Both the position numbers and the translations under genes were made by a program. This document shows positions 51,766 to 63,896 of a DNA stretch of 64,000 nt, piece by piece. The stretch is from Ophthalmolycus amberensis (taxonomy: Eukaryota; Chordata; Actinopteri; Perciformes; Zoarcidae). How positions within the stretch are numbered: the first letter of the stretch is position 1; every line of letters begins with the position of its first letter. Below the pieces are notes generated by a model, which saw nothing but the letters and a program-made list of their open reading frames with translations, searched no databases and had not been told where the DNA came from. The stretch covers positions 1,117,001 to 1,181,000 of the forward strand of contig JAFEUB010000846.1 of the NCBI GenBank assembly GCA_024529925.1, read 5' to 3'.

Positions 51766-53083
51766 AACTCAAATGAGTCCACACAAAGATAGAAGCACAC
51801 ACAAGCAGATATAAAACCAGGACACTAAAATAAATAGTTACTGGACTGGATTCTTGTCCCCATATGGAAGACGAGTCTCCACATGTGATGACGTGCACAT
51901 ATTTTATCCCTATATAATGAATTGCACACAGTCTTCTTAGAAGTGCAATGGAAAGTGTCATGGCAAGATGCCAGATAACCCAAAGGTGTTGCCTTTTTTC
52001 GTACCACCTCTTTCTAACCCAGGCCACATTCCAGGCCTTTTTCATCTTCAACATATGAATACAAATGTAGCAAGAGAGGGAGCTGGTTGTTTACTGTAAA
52101 ATGATAACAATAACTGTCAGGATGAGCAGACTCCCCCAGGATCACTGCTGTATTGTGTTCATATGGTCACCAGGAGCAACCAGAATCTCTGTAAAGCAAT
52201 TCAGGTATACTTTAAGGTTTCAGACTACTCGCACCCACACAAGCACAGGCACAGACCACAATAGTGCTGCAGACTGCACACAGAGTGCAAGTCGCAGACA
52301 AGTTCTCACATTTCCCAAATGCTTACATTCCACTTGCTAGCTCGTTCTGCCCCAGTCTAGTGTCGGTCTCCTGAGTTTAAACAGTCAGAGAACCAAGCCG
52401 GGGGATGACAAGGTGACATCCAAGGCTTTACAGCTCTGATGGATACACACACGGAGATGAATCGGCTGGTATTTGTGTCTCTGGACAAACGCTTGTAAAG
52501 CTGGGTCAGTAAAGCTCTCTAAGACACACACCTTTAGGGAACAGACATGAGAGAGACTTTAAAGCCATAAAGAGTCACTACAGGATTCATGTGGCTGAAC
52601 TGATTTCACTAAAGGGCAGATTAACCTCTGTATAAAGCCAGTGCTGCTGTTGAATCTTCCATTATTTCCCAGCCAGTACTGCTAACTGTGTATACAGACA
52701 GAAAGTACACATGTATTACAGAGTCAATCTCTCCTCACCTACTTAATAATGTCTTTTTTTTTTCCACCGTGGATTTCAGCATGTCAGATTAGGCAAAATA
52801 TACTGTTTGCATTATAGTGGTTGTTTAGCTATGAAAGTGGAAGAGGACGTTCCAGCTCTGTCTTAAAGTAAAAATGCACACAATAAAGTGAAGTGTTTGC
52901 ACATGCATGTGTGCATTTGTTCAATTCAATCCTGTGTCATCTCCTGTACAATGAGGATAAAGATGGCTGGTTTCTGTCTGCCTATCTTCATGAGGACAAA
53001 CTGACATTTTTGAACAATTTGGCCAGCTCTCACTTCTTCAAAATACTTTTTAAAATTCAAATCAGGTATGGTTAAGTTTTGGC

Positions 53084-53520
53084 AGTGGTGGCAAGAGTAC
53101 ATTTACTTAAACACTTAACTTAAGTAGATTTCTTGGGTACTTTTACCTATACTTTAGTGTTTCCATTCTTTGAGAGTGTACTTTTAACTCCACTACATTT
53201 ATTTGACAGCTATAGTTACTAGTTACTTGGCGGATTGTAGTTTTCCACACAACAAATGAGCTAATGTGTGGTGCATTGCTATAGGTTTAAGTACCCAACA
53301 GTGTAGAACGTTGTTAAAATGAGCTTCACCTCAATCATCTACAACAGTGAAAGACTGCTCACACATTAATGCATCACTAATAAAAATCCGTTTTTGCTCC
53401 ATTGTTGGTACTTTTACTTTTGATGCTTTTGGTACATTGTTGAGTGCATAACTTTGACTTGTAATGGCATATAAGTAAACGATCTTAGTATTTCAGGGGG
53501 TATTTACAAGTATAAAAGTA
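53084..53520 (+). repeat. Dispersed repeat family C, long copy
   Basis: It starts with CAGTGGTGGCAAGAGTACAT and TTACTTAAACACTTAACTTA, includes CTCCACTACATTTATTTGAC, and ends with ACTTGTAATGGCATATAAG and TTAGTATTTCAG. Fish genomes carry many copies of this type, whose ends read as GTACTTTTACTTAAGT-like repeats; it is probably a MITE-like non-autonomous DNA transposon (recollection). Confidence 0.65.
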
Positions 53521-56500
53521 TGTCTCTGTGTCTGCACATGCGTGTGCTTAACTATGGTGGCAAATCAATAAATAGTCCATAATATGATAATGATAATATC
53601 TTATTTTCAGAGTTTGGGAAGAAACATTGTAGCATCAGTGTTGTTTGCTGCCCTCAGGTGGTCATTTATAATACTACAGTGAAGCGCTATGAAAACACAT
53701 ATGCCAATCAAACCCAAAGTAGCAACATAATTTGCAGGAAATATTCATTTTCAAATTTGACAGAAACATGCAATTAGCAATATTTAACATTTGCATGCTT
53801 CAACATGTCAAAATCATCCATTACCTTTCATTATCAAAATCCACAGTGTCACTTCGACTCCCTGTGTGGTAGTTTGAGACAGACGGCTGTTGACTGCTAT
53901 CTAGATCGAGCTCCCCTATCTTCATTGATACCCACCACCCCTCCTCTGCTCTCTCGATCCCCTGGCTCTCTCGGGAGCAGCCTGGTGCACTGTAATGGGC
54001 AGCTCTGGAAACCCAAACCCTCATTACCTCCCTCATTACCCCATACTGCACAATGGGGACCTGTTTCTTGGCTTTCACCTCTTCCCCAGATGAAACACAC
54101 ACAGTTGCACAGACACACATGCACCCCATGCCCTCGACCGTCTCTCTCTTTATTCCTGCGGGCTCTCTCTCTCTCTCTCTCTGGTCCAAGGCCTTGGTGA
54201 TCAGGTGTCCATGGTTCTTTGTCTGCTCTTTTGTACTAGAGTACAAAGGCGGGCTATCTCCCGCTATATCTCTTTTCTTTCATTCTTTAAAAAAAAGAAT
54301 ACTCCTTTTCCTCTACTTACCTTTCCTCCCTCCTTTTTTAATTTCTTAATTTTGTTTTACGTTAGTGTTCCAAATTTTCTCTGGTGCTTTTATGATGTGA
54401 AGCATGTGCAGCACTTTCCACTTATTGTCTTTACTGTTGGTTCCCTGTTCAGTTTGATTCAGACCACTAGGGGGCAGCAGTGGTCGATCTCAGTGGAAAA
54501 TGGTCGCTGAAAAAAAAAAAAAGGGCAACAATTGATCTCAGTGTCAGTCTGAGCCTTTGTGGTTTGTGAAGCCCCGGATCATCTTCTTGAGCCACGAGGA
54601 TTAAACTCTGGAGACTGAGCATGTCTGTTTTTAGTGCCATGCTGTATTTAGCCTAAATGTTTTAAATGAGCTGTTTAGGAAGTGGAGTGTGAGTTGCCAG
54701 TTTGTTGTTTAGGGCAGCAGTAACTACAGATGCTGATCTCCCAGGAGTCTCTTTAAGATGTTGTGCTAATAGTTCAGTGAGAGGGTTACTGGCTCAGCCG
54801 CACAGACGCCACACATTGTGTCAGTGACATTCAGCCCCCCCCCCCCATGTTAAACCGGGGCTTGTACACATGCACATCATGCTCAGCTGTTTCGGCCTGT
54901 TGTCACTTGGAGTTGTTTTCTAGGTCACACTTATGAAGCAGATCAAACACAGATATATGTGTTACCCTAACATGAGGCTTTCCTGTAAACGTGCTCTCTA
55001 TGTAACAGGAGTGCAGGTACTTGAGTAATGAGCAAGCTGCTGTGGCTTTACAGACTATCTCATCGAATTAAGAGTCTTTTATCTTAAGCACTGGCTCCTT
55101 GGCATAGAGGGATATGACTAAAGGTGCATTATGCGTATAACGAGATGATGGAACATGCTGGTTTCCAGACTGCAGCAAGGCAAAGTGCATGTTTATCAAT
55201 ATCAAATACTGCAACAAATCCTTTGAAAAAAGCTGTGTTACATCTGCCCAAACCCATCCGAGTAAGACGATCTGCTAAATATGTCTGTTGGAAGACATGG
55301 GAGGTAAGCTACTTGTTGATCTTGCATTAACTTGAAGGAGGTTTAAAGGATAAAACTTCAGTTTTAGTCAACTGTCATGTGTTGAATGTACATTTCTCAT
55401 CATGTGTTTATCTTTATCTGGATTCAGGTTTCCAGTTTCTGTAAATTGGACCTGAGGTTCGGTACATGGTGAATATGTCCATTATGAAGATTATGCTACA
55501 TGTTAGATTACACGTACAGTATAATCTTTCTGAATAAAACTTCTCAAACCTGGAAAAGCCATTTCAGGTTTCATCAAAGCTACCTCAGCAACAGCTTGTG
55601 AAACTGTGAAATTAAGTTTCATGTACTTTTAAACATGCAAATAAACACTTCACCACAGGCAATCATTATTTCCACAGAAGACAAGTTTCCAATTTTAACT
55701 TCCCCCCCCATCCAACATAAATGAAAGGATAATACTTAACACCTATATAAAATATACACCAAATAAAGAATAGCACATTTTAACCTCCACAGATGTCGAG
55801 GTTTGTAGCGGTCTGTAGAAAGAAGACAAGAGAAATGTGACAAGACAAGCCAGTTACTTTAATTGGGACAAGTTGTTGGGAATTTCTTCACATCTTATGA
55901 TTCCAATTGTTTTACTGATATGTTTATTCTAAACTTTTCAAATAAAGGCTTCTTGAGAGCCAGTTTCACTGCTGTAAATAGACTTCAAAGATGAACTTCA
56001 TTGTGTATGCTCTTTTACAGAGAGACTCCATCTGGTTGCCTGAGGTGTTATTCCACCATGTGTAATCATGACAAAAACAAAGCTCAGCAGTGTCTTTCCA
56101 CCCTCAACACGCACACACACACATGCATATGCAAACACAAGCAGACTCTTTTTCTATCTCTCACACACACTCACCCCCACACAACCGGCATGTGGAAAAA
56201 CAATGTTCCATCCCACAGTGCTCCATCACGGAGGGTCGCCCACAATCCTGGAAAAACAGTAAACTGGGTCATGAAGGAATGGCTGGCTGGTTGGTTGGTT
56301 TCCCACTACTGCACATATGGACGGGTGTGTTTTCACACACATGCTGCGTTAGATGTACAGTACAGAGCTAACCAGAAAGGTAAAAGCTGATGAACCTGGT
56401 TGGATCATTCATAACTTAATTTTTCCTGATAGAAATATACTCATCTCCATTGTTTTCAACTCATACTGTTGTGGAGCAATCCTGAAGATCTGACAATCAA

Positions 56501-56538
56501 AAGAACACGGTGAACTTTGAGCTGAATTCACCTCTGCA

Positions 56539-56540
<2 letters not shown>

Positions 56541-56574
<34 letters not shown>
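56541..56574 (+). repeat. (TG)17 microsatellite
   Basis: A perfect TG array, 412 bp left of the mixed TG/CG tract. Confidence 0.95.
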
Positions 56575-56575
<1 letters not shown>

Positions 56576-56985
56576 CCTGCATGTCTGTCTTGTGTGCACG
56601 CACATGTAAATGATTATGAGCACATTTCCTTTTGTGCCACAGGCTTCTAATTATCAGCTTCTTTCCATCCCTGCCTTGCCTTTTGCTACATCTGAAGTGA
56701 TAAAGGCTGTATTTATGAGCTCAATGTATTAAAGTTGCTAATTGCGTCCTAATGACTAAAGGTTTGCCGGGAAGCGTCGTGTTTCAAGCATTGCTAATTG
56801 AAAAGGCAGGAAGTGGTGTGCGTGTGGGCGTGTGATTGAGGGAGACAGAGTCAAATAGAGAGGGGATCAGAAAATAAAATAATTTGTGACTGAATCGGAT
56901 GAAAAGGGATCAACCATATTTTCTCATTGTCCTTTAGAGTGTTTGCAGCTGGTTGTCAAATCTACATGCCTGTCAGTGACAAGAA

Positions 56986-57022
<37 letters not shown>

Positions 57023-57054
57023 CGCGCGTGCGCGCGTGCGTGTGTGCGCGCGCA
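56986..57054. repeat. 69-nt alternating purine-pyrimidine tract (TG/CG), Z-DNA type
   Basis: A TG repeat passes into mixed GCGCGCG and TGTGTG blocks with no break in purine-pyrimidine alternation from 56986 to 57054. CG-containing alternating tracts are the best Z-DNA formers. It is much richer in CpG than other TG repeats in the window, where CpG would normally have decayed. Confidence 0.9.
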
Positions 57055-57964
57055 TTTTCACCTTTGGATTATCAGCATTTACTCACAGCTGTCAGAGCAT
57101 GCAACGGAGAAGAAACGGGGGAGCTGTCAAGAAAAGGTTCAGACATAAATCAGCATGTTACACAAGGCGTTACATTTTTAGAACGGTTTACGACGGAGAC
57201 ATGAAAGGGGCAGCACACTATGTTGCAGCAGAGCCATTCAACAAGAATGTTACATAACAGGAGAATACCTTTCTTTCTTCCTCTCTGTCTCTCTCTTCCT
57301 CTCCTCCCGAGTGGCATCACCCTCCTTTGTCACACTCTCCACACCTTTGTCAGCCTCTTTTTCTCGCTTCCTCTCCCTGTTTCTAATCAGTGCCTGTGGT
57401 GAATAATTCACTCAGTGCAGTGGGGACTGAATCTCTTTGATTGGCAGCTTAATTGTCCCATCTGTTACATTATTAACATACCTCCATCAGGCATTGTTGC
57501 TATGGTGAAGGCCATCACAGGCCAGAGTGGAGTCAGCAGTTTAATGGAATGACCGCCTCCCCTAAAACACACACCCTTCTAATCTACTTCTCCCCTCCCT
57601 CCTTGATTCCATCTACTTTGTCTTTCCCTCTTTAGTCTGTCCTCCTGGAGGTCACTGTTTTGTAGGTTCACACCGGGCTGAGCAGAAGAGATTCAGGTAG
57701 TCTTTAGTTAGCCTGATGGTTAATAGACATAGATATCAAGTATATCCGTCGTACCTTTGTTTGTGGACACATACATTGTGTATGATATTGGAAAAACAAG
57801 GGATTATTTACTTGCTATCAATATTTTGACAGTGACAAACCTTGAGAGAGCTTTATTACCCGACTCTGCAGTTCTCCTCAGCTCTAAGGGGCTTTATAAT
57901 GTATTTCAGCTCATTGTTTTGGTTTTATGGCTTAAAACTTTTCATTTTTGAGTCACATTTTTGG

Positions 57965-58100
57965 CTGCGGCAGGTAGCTGTTTTGTGTGAAAAATAAAAA
58001 AACCTGGACCATATAACAGACATATCTAGCAAATAGCTGGCTGCAGCATTTAGCAGCTAAAGAGCTAGATATTTCCGCCAGTAGTTGATAGACTAAAAAG
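57965..58100 (-). repeat. Dispersed repeat family B, copy 2 (minus orientation)
   Basis: The reverse complement of 58025-58075 begins GAAATATCTAGCTCTTTAGC and continues TGCTAAATGC, then CCAGCTATTTGCTA, aligning with the copy at 7.68 kb. The remainder, to 57965, reads CAGGT...CAGCTACCTGCCGCAGCC on the minus strand. Confidence 0.65.
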
Positions 58101-58185
58101 TGAGCTTAAAGGGAATATTTTACTCTTACCAAATGGCGTATGAATGATACAACAATGTGTACGTTATTTTGCGTGCAATAAGACC

Positions 58186-58212
58186 GCATTTCTTGCTTTT
58201 TGCAAGAAATGC
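58186..58212. repeat. Perfect 11-bp inverted repeat with 5-nt loop
   Basis: GCATTTCTTGC at 58186-58196 and GCAAGAAATGC at 58202-58212 flank TTTTT. Flanking DNA shows weaker inverted similarity (AAATGGCGTATG on the left against GTATGCCAT on the right), so it may be the centre of a small foldback element. Confidence 0.8.
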
Positions 58213-58619
58213 CATGTAACCATTTGTATGCCATGCAGTCTGTACCGACTGCAATGTAAACGCATCCATGTTCCATGTAGGAGGAAAGAGCGATTCAACT
58301 AAGTAAATGTAAATCGGGTGACAACATCCATCTGTTCAAGTAAATATTTTGCAATATTTCTGTCTCCAATAAGGCTTTGAATTCCCCTTCCTTCTACATA
58401 TCGTTTCAGGTTTTTCCATTTTGCTTCGTAATTGGTATACACTAAATTACTAGTCTAATATGAGCTGCATGGAAATATGCCATAAGGGTTCGTAATGACA
58501 TGCCCCCTTTATGTTTTCCAATCTGTAATATTTCATATTTGACTCTTGGCCTTTGACCATTCCATATAAAATAACTTTATCCCAAGCGCTGAATTGTTTC
58601 TCAGGGATCTCGATTGGCA

Positions 58620-58830
58620 GTGAGTCTTGGAAGTATGCTAATTTTGAAAGTGTCTCTCGTTGAACTGAGATCTAGTGGGGTAACAGCCTTATGTTGTGTC
58701 GTTTACGTACATATTTCACTTATTTCATGTTATTTCAAGCCCAACTTGGATGTTTCTCCTGAATCTCAGTGGTTTTGTTGCATGAACATAACCGCAACCA
58801 CTGATGTGACGTTACGTGACACGTAAAAAG
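58620..58830 (-). repeat. Dispersed repeat family D, copy 2 (minus orientation)
   Basis: On the minus strand GTTGGGCTTGAAATAAC, then GTACGTAAACGACACAAC and ATAAGGCTG align with the copy at 24.4 kb. Translation of the two copies in the matching frame shows LCCVVYV against LCCVVHV and YFKPN in both, which is repeat identity rather than a coding gene. Confidence 0.6.
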
Positions 58831-61546
58831 CCATTTCACAAGGTTAACCCCGTGGAGTAGTGACAAAAAAAACAAGTTGTGTTCTAATGACACGAGGAAC
58901 AGTTGGAATGGTAGATCGGTTTCGAGTATATATTTACAGTCAACCAAAATATAAAAGAAAAGCATATGAATAAAAAACAGTGTGTAAAAATGAGTAGACT
59001 TTGACTTGCAGCTCCCTGTGCAACAACAACTTGTTACAGGAGGAGGATGAGGAACTTGCATGAGAAAGGAAGTCTCCGATCCGCTGTACTTCCAGCTTGC
59101 CTTACATGAATTTTCTTTCTCCCAGGTGTATTCCCCCATCTAACCTACATGCTCAGTGATGGAGCCCTTCAGCCAAAGTGTGATTATGTAAATGACCTCA
59201 GAATTTTGACTCTGAGGCCTCCTTGGCCACATGAGTCTAAAATTACTTCCCCAAGCACAATCATGGTTTCTGCAGCTTCAGTTCTCCTATGTCACAGATT
59301 GCTCTTTTGGTATTTCAAAACATCTGTCTTCCCTCAGGATATACACCCATATGAACATTTATGGATGCACCATAAAAATAACACCCATTCGAAAGACAAC
59401 ACAAAATACATCCAGGATAAGTCCCAAATAGGAGGAGAATGGTGAGTGAATTTAAAGATGACAAAGGGTGAAAAATGGAAGGAGGATGGAGAGGCATAAT
59501 GGGGGACAAAATGACCCTCGGCCTTATAGAGATTGAGGGGACCTACAATGTAATTTAGACTTAACTGTGCCAATGTCATGGGCCATGTGTGTGAGTGTGC
59601 ACTTCTGTGCATTAGTGTGTGCGTTCCCCTTTTTTTCTCCCTGAAATTCAATTCACACTGTCTCGCATCCCCTAGACGCCCGAGGAAGTCATCTGTCAAA
59701 GTGGATAGCTGGGGAGGTCTGTGGTGATTGAGTATGTGTCTCCACATTATGTATGTCTAGGTCTCCGTGGGTCTTTGTGCAGTTTCTATTTGCTCTGATT
59801 CCTCCAGTTGCTCAGACCTTCTGCAGTCTCAGTGCTATTAACCCTTTGCCCTGTTCTGTAGGGGAAGACGGACCAAAAATATACCCTCTGTACTTACTTT
59901 AACTTTATACCTCTTCTCTTCTTCTTTTCTTCCCCTCTCTTCCTCTGAATATAATTAGCACTGTGTCCCAGGACAGTGGTCTTTAGTTGACCAGAGGTGG
60001 GTGAAAAGCACAGATGTACTGACTTTGTAATCTCAGTTTGATGCCACTCACTAAAATAGTACACAGGAGTCATTGTCTTACACTAAGTTCTTAGACTGTT
60101 TTGAAAGTTTTTCTATTTTAATGGAAGTGCCTGTCTCTCCAATGATTCAAGTTACTGGGTTTCGTAAAGTCTTGTCATTAGTGGATCCATCTGATGAGAT
60201 TTTCTCTATCTCCCCATACTAATAGAGGGATAAATCATTGAACTGCAAGAGCTGACACTAATCATATATGTGCTCATATACAGTATGTGTGCATGTGTGT
60301 GTGCTTGGTATAATCATATCTGCACCCTTTTATTGGGAGCTGCAGGAAATTGGGTTCGTTTTTTCATCAGTGTCCTCTCTCACAACAATCCGTGTCTAAT
60401 TAACGAGCACCGGCTCACAGGCACACAATGTACTAAATGACAACGAGATAAGATAATAAGATAATAAAAAGTCTCTTTTCTCTCTCCAAGAAAGAGGTTG
60501 GCAATCTGTTGATATGTGTGTATATATGTGTTGCAAAACTAACAAAGCAGTGACAGCTAGTTATTTTACAGTCAGTAGTTGAAGAAGCTGGAGCAGGAGA
60601 GACATTGTTTCGAAGAGTTTATTCTCCAGTAAAACTCAAGTTGCATGACAACTACGTCAGGTGGGAATTAACTGTCAAAATGTTCCCCTTTAAACAATCC
60701 AGTTGGAAATACGATTTCCTCCAATATTCCTGTTTTACTGTAATTAGTGCGAGGCCTTCCTGTCCTTTTGTTTCCACTGCGTACAGATGTGCCTCTCTTG
60801 TTAATGTCTTTCAAACTTGCTCCTGGAAAAAAGACTCAGTTCCTTGCTGACATTTAATTGGTTGATGTTTCGCAAGAGCACTCACTTATTATAATTTTGT
60901 CCGATCAATTAAAATGGTGTCACTCTCAGGACCACTATTCACGCCCCTGGACAAACTGTTGTTTTTATTCGGTGTACTTATAAAATGTAAATATGTATAC
61001 TCATCCTGAATCTATTTCTCTAATTAACATATAACACATAACATATGTGTCAGTGATTATTGTATCTATTTGAACATTGTATTCAAATCTCAGCCTCACA
61101 TCCTTTCCACTAAAATCTAGAAATTCCCTGTCATTGTTCATCCGGTATCGATTTGATTTCACTCATACATTTGTAGTCTCTGTTTGTAAATCACTAATTC
61201 AAATTATGTTTTGAATAAAACAACATTCCTTTAATTTAGAAACCACAACGTCTATGGATTTAGGAAAAAAACATAATATGTCATGTACTGGTGGGGAGAG
61301 GATACAACACATGTTGAGGTTTATATGACACACAGATTTAAATGTGTGCTCTCTGTTCACAAGGGCAGAGATTTCTAAATGCCAAAACTGCATAATTTAT
61401 CAAGGCAACACCTTTCAGAGAGGCCAGTGATGGGGGGATGAAGACAGATGGAGAAAAAGATGAGTCTGATGAATGAGTGAATGGTGGGCAAGAGGAGAGA
61501 AAGAAAGATGGAGGAAAACATAATAGTGGACACACACACCCACACA

Positions 61547-61561
<15 letters not shown>

Positions 61562-61585
<24 letters not shown>

Positions 61586-61615
61586 CATGTGAACTGTGTG
61601 TGTGTGTGTGTGTGT
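61562..61615. repeat. Divergent CA/TG repeats forming a 25-bp hairpin
   Basis: A CA array ends in CAGTTC, then ATGT, then GAACTG and a TG array. The two sides pair over about 25 bp around a 4-nt loop (61587-61590). An interrupted CA tract extends left to about 61530. Confidence 0.85.
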
Positions 61616-62446
61616 ATTGACTGGAGAAGAGCTGGTGTTTGGAGTGGCTGCTGTGTCAGTCCTGACATGCATGTTAATCTGCAGCCATTGACACTCAGTG
61701 GTGGACGTTGTATAGCAGTAGCACTTTTCACTCCTACCAACAATCTTCTTTTTATATATAAAAACTATTCACTGAGATATGACAGTATTGTAATCTAATA
61801 GTGAACCAGAATTTCAGTACTAAACAAAAACGATCACTTTGGCAACTGAAGGGTATGCAGATGAGTGATGCTTAAGTTAACACCATATATTCTTCGAGTC
61901 GACCTATTCCAGACATTTGGTGTTATTGAAAATACTCAGTCATGTTTTGATATTCAAACAATATGGATATTACTAGATCGCTCCAACATATTCCTATGTC
62001 AAACTTCTATGAACCCATCAGCCGTGAGAACAAATGTGTATGTTTTTTCCTTGTGTGAGTGCAGATGTTTCTGCAGTGGGGCAGATGGGGCAGATATCTC
62101 TGTCAAACAATGAGCCACTGGACTAGCTGGAAAAATCCTGAATCCTGTGAAGTTATTCTCTTTTAGTGGACAGGAAACTTTCCTCCCAGCAAGCGTCTGG
62201 CAGCAGGAGGGAAACCATGCTGCTTGCTATTGCAAGGCCCAGCAGATATAATCCTCAAAGGGTGTGTAGGGCAACAACAGCAAAATACAGAGCTGAGGTT
62301 CAAAACATCCAAGCAAACACGACGATTATGCAGCAAGACACATGCAAAAACATGAACAAATATGGAAAAAGTGTAGACTAAGCAGACTACTGATCTTAAA
62401 ACAAATTGTTAATTACAGAAGATTTCATGTTGACTTTGTTACAGTA

Positions 62447-62745
62447 TATTTTAATGGTAAATGGACTGTACTTGTATAGTGCTATTCTAGTCTTCCGATC
62501 ACTCAAAGTGCTTTAACACTACATGTCATCATTCACCCATTTACACCCATTCATACACTGATGGCAGGGGCTACCATGCAAGGTGCCACCTGCCCATCAG
62601 GACTAACTAATCATTCACATCCATTCATACACCGCATACACAGGAACAGCCTGCAGGAGCAATTTGGGGTTAAGTGTCTTGCCCAAGGACACATCGACCT
62701 GGACTAGTGGAGCCGGGGATCAAACCGCCGAACTACATATAGGCT
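62447..62745 (+). repeat. Teleost interspersed repeat (TAAATGGACTGTA type)
   Basis: It begins TGGTAAATGGACTGTACTTG, runs through CACTCAAAGTGCTTTA and ACACTGATGGCAGGGGCT, and ends with TCTTGCCCAAGGACACATCG and GGGGATCAAACCGCCGAACT. I recognise this from many fish genomes as a high-copy element; it has no coding capacity, and its class is not certain. Confidence 0.7.
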
Positions 62746-63462
62746 GTAATTAAGCATCCATAACACATTAACACATTTTTTCTTGCCCTATCTCGCCATC
62801 CAATGTTTCTTGAAATGTACCAATTCATCATGATGACAGATTACTGGGATACTAAAATACTGTGAATATTAAAGAAGCTTATGAATTTCACCAATAATCA
62901 TGTTTTTTCATAGTCAGCGAAAGTGCATGCTAATGTAGTGACTCGTCGTTCTCCTGTGTCGATACTTTCCTTTTCTAAACCCTCATCATTCAAACTTAAC
63001 CATGACTGTATCAATCTTTAAAGGGAATGAACTTTTTAACCATGATTTGCATAAACATGATCATTCTGCTGGGTTTTTACAAAGGGGAGGAAGCTAACTT
63101 GTCACGCGTGTTGTAATATGTTAATGAAATAAGGCTGCTGAATCTGCACGACTAGAGTTTCCTGTATGGCCTCGTGCTCAAGGGGACTACCAATTATTTA
63201 ATGGATTCCTTAAATGTCCTCTACATACACACTCGCATGCATTCACAAGATGTACTGCAGAGCTCCGATAATTAAGAGATTGGTAGCTATGCTGCAAAAA
63301 TAGACGCCACACGATTCACATACAGTGATGTTGAGAGGTAAAGAGTGAGATGGAAGGAAGCTAAGAAGACTAAGTGTGTGTTCACACAGTTGCTGTTGGC
63401 AAAGACAGGTTGGCCCACTTAACAAGGATGTATGGCCAGAGAGGCCACCAAGGAGCTCCAGC

Positions 63463-63464
<2 letters not shown>

Positions 63465-63500
<36 letters not shown>
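63465..63500 (+). repeat. (TG)18 microsatellite
   Basis: A perfect TG array near the right edge of the window. Confidence 0.95.
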
Positions 63501-63501
<1 letters not shown>

Positions 63502-63896
63502 CTATTAATGACTTATTGCCTCGGCCTCTGTGGAGTCCAGGCTTTGAAAAGATATTAGACCTCCCATGGTATCACTCAAGCACACGCCACACACTCACTC
63601 ACACACATATGCGCACACCCTGGGGACCAAACACCTTCCTTTCCCCTTTTCATCTATTTGTAAAATATGCAGCGGGAGAAAGCCACCAACGAGGAATATG
63701 GAGATGGAGCTGAAGGGTGGCCTACAGTGAATGTTATCCCTCCTTAAAGTCCTCTATCATGCATTTATGCTTCAGCTTCTATTCATATTGTGTTAAGTGA
63801 CCCTTCCACCTATTGATGCCATTACAAGGTGGGAAAGAGGTCTCACACGGTTGTTGCATTGAAAGTAGCAGCATGTGTGTTTTTGTAACTATAGCT

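Larger units (their letters stand above)
49631..63896. other. Gene-poor DNA with several repeat copies
   Basis: It holds copies of families A, B, C and D, the TAAATGGACTGTA-type repeat and several TG/CA arrays. The part at 56,640-56,860 and 57,380-57,560 is repeat-free and contains several homeodomain-type TAATT motifs. CT-rich low-complexity DNA occurs at 54,140-54,350 and 57,265-57,390. No exon was recognised. Confidence 0.5.

Noticed and set aside
53805..54246. Overlapping frames of 131 (plus) and 141 (minus) codons
   Set aside because: Low-complexity CT-rich sequence, no homology recognised, no convincing start or splice sites.
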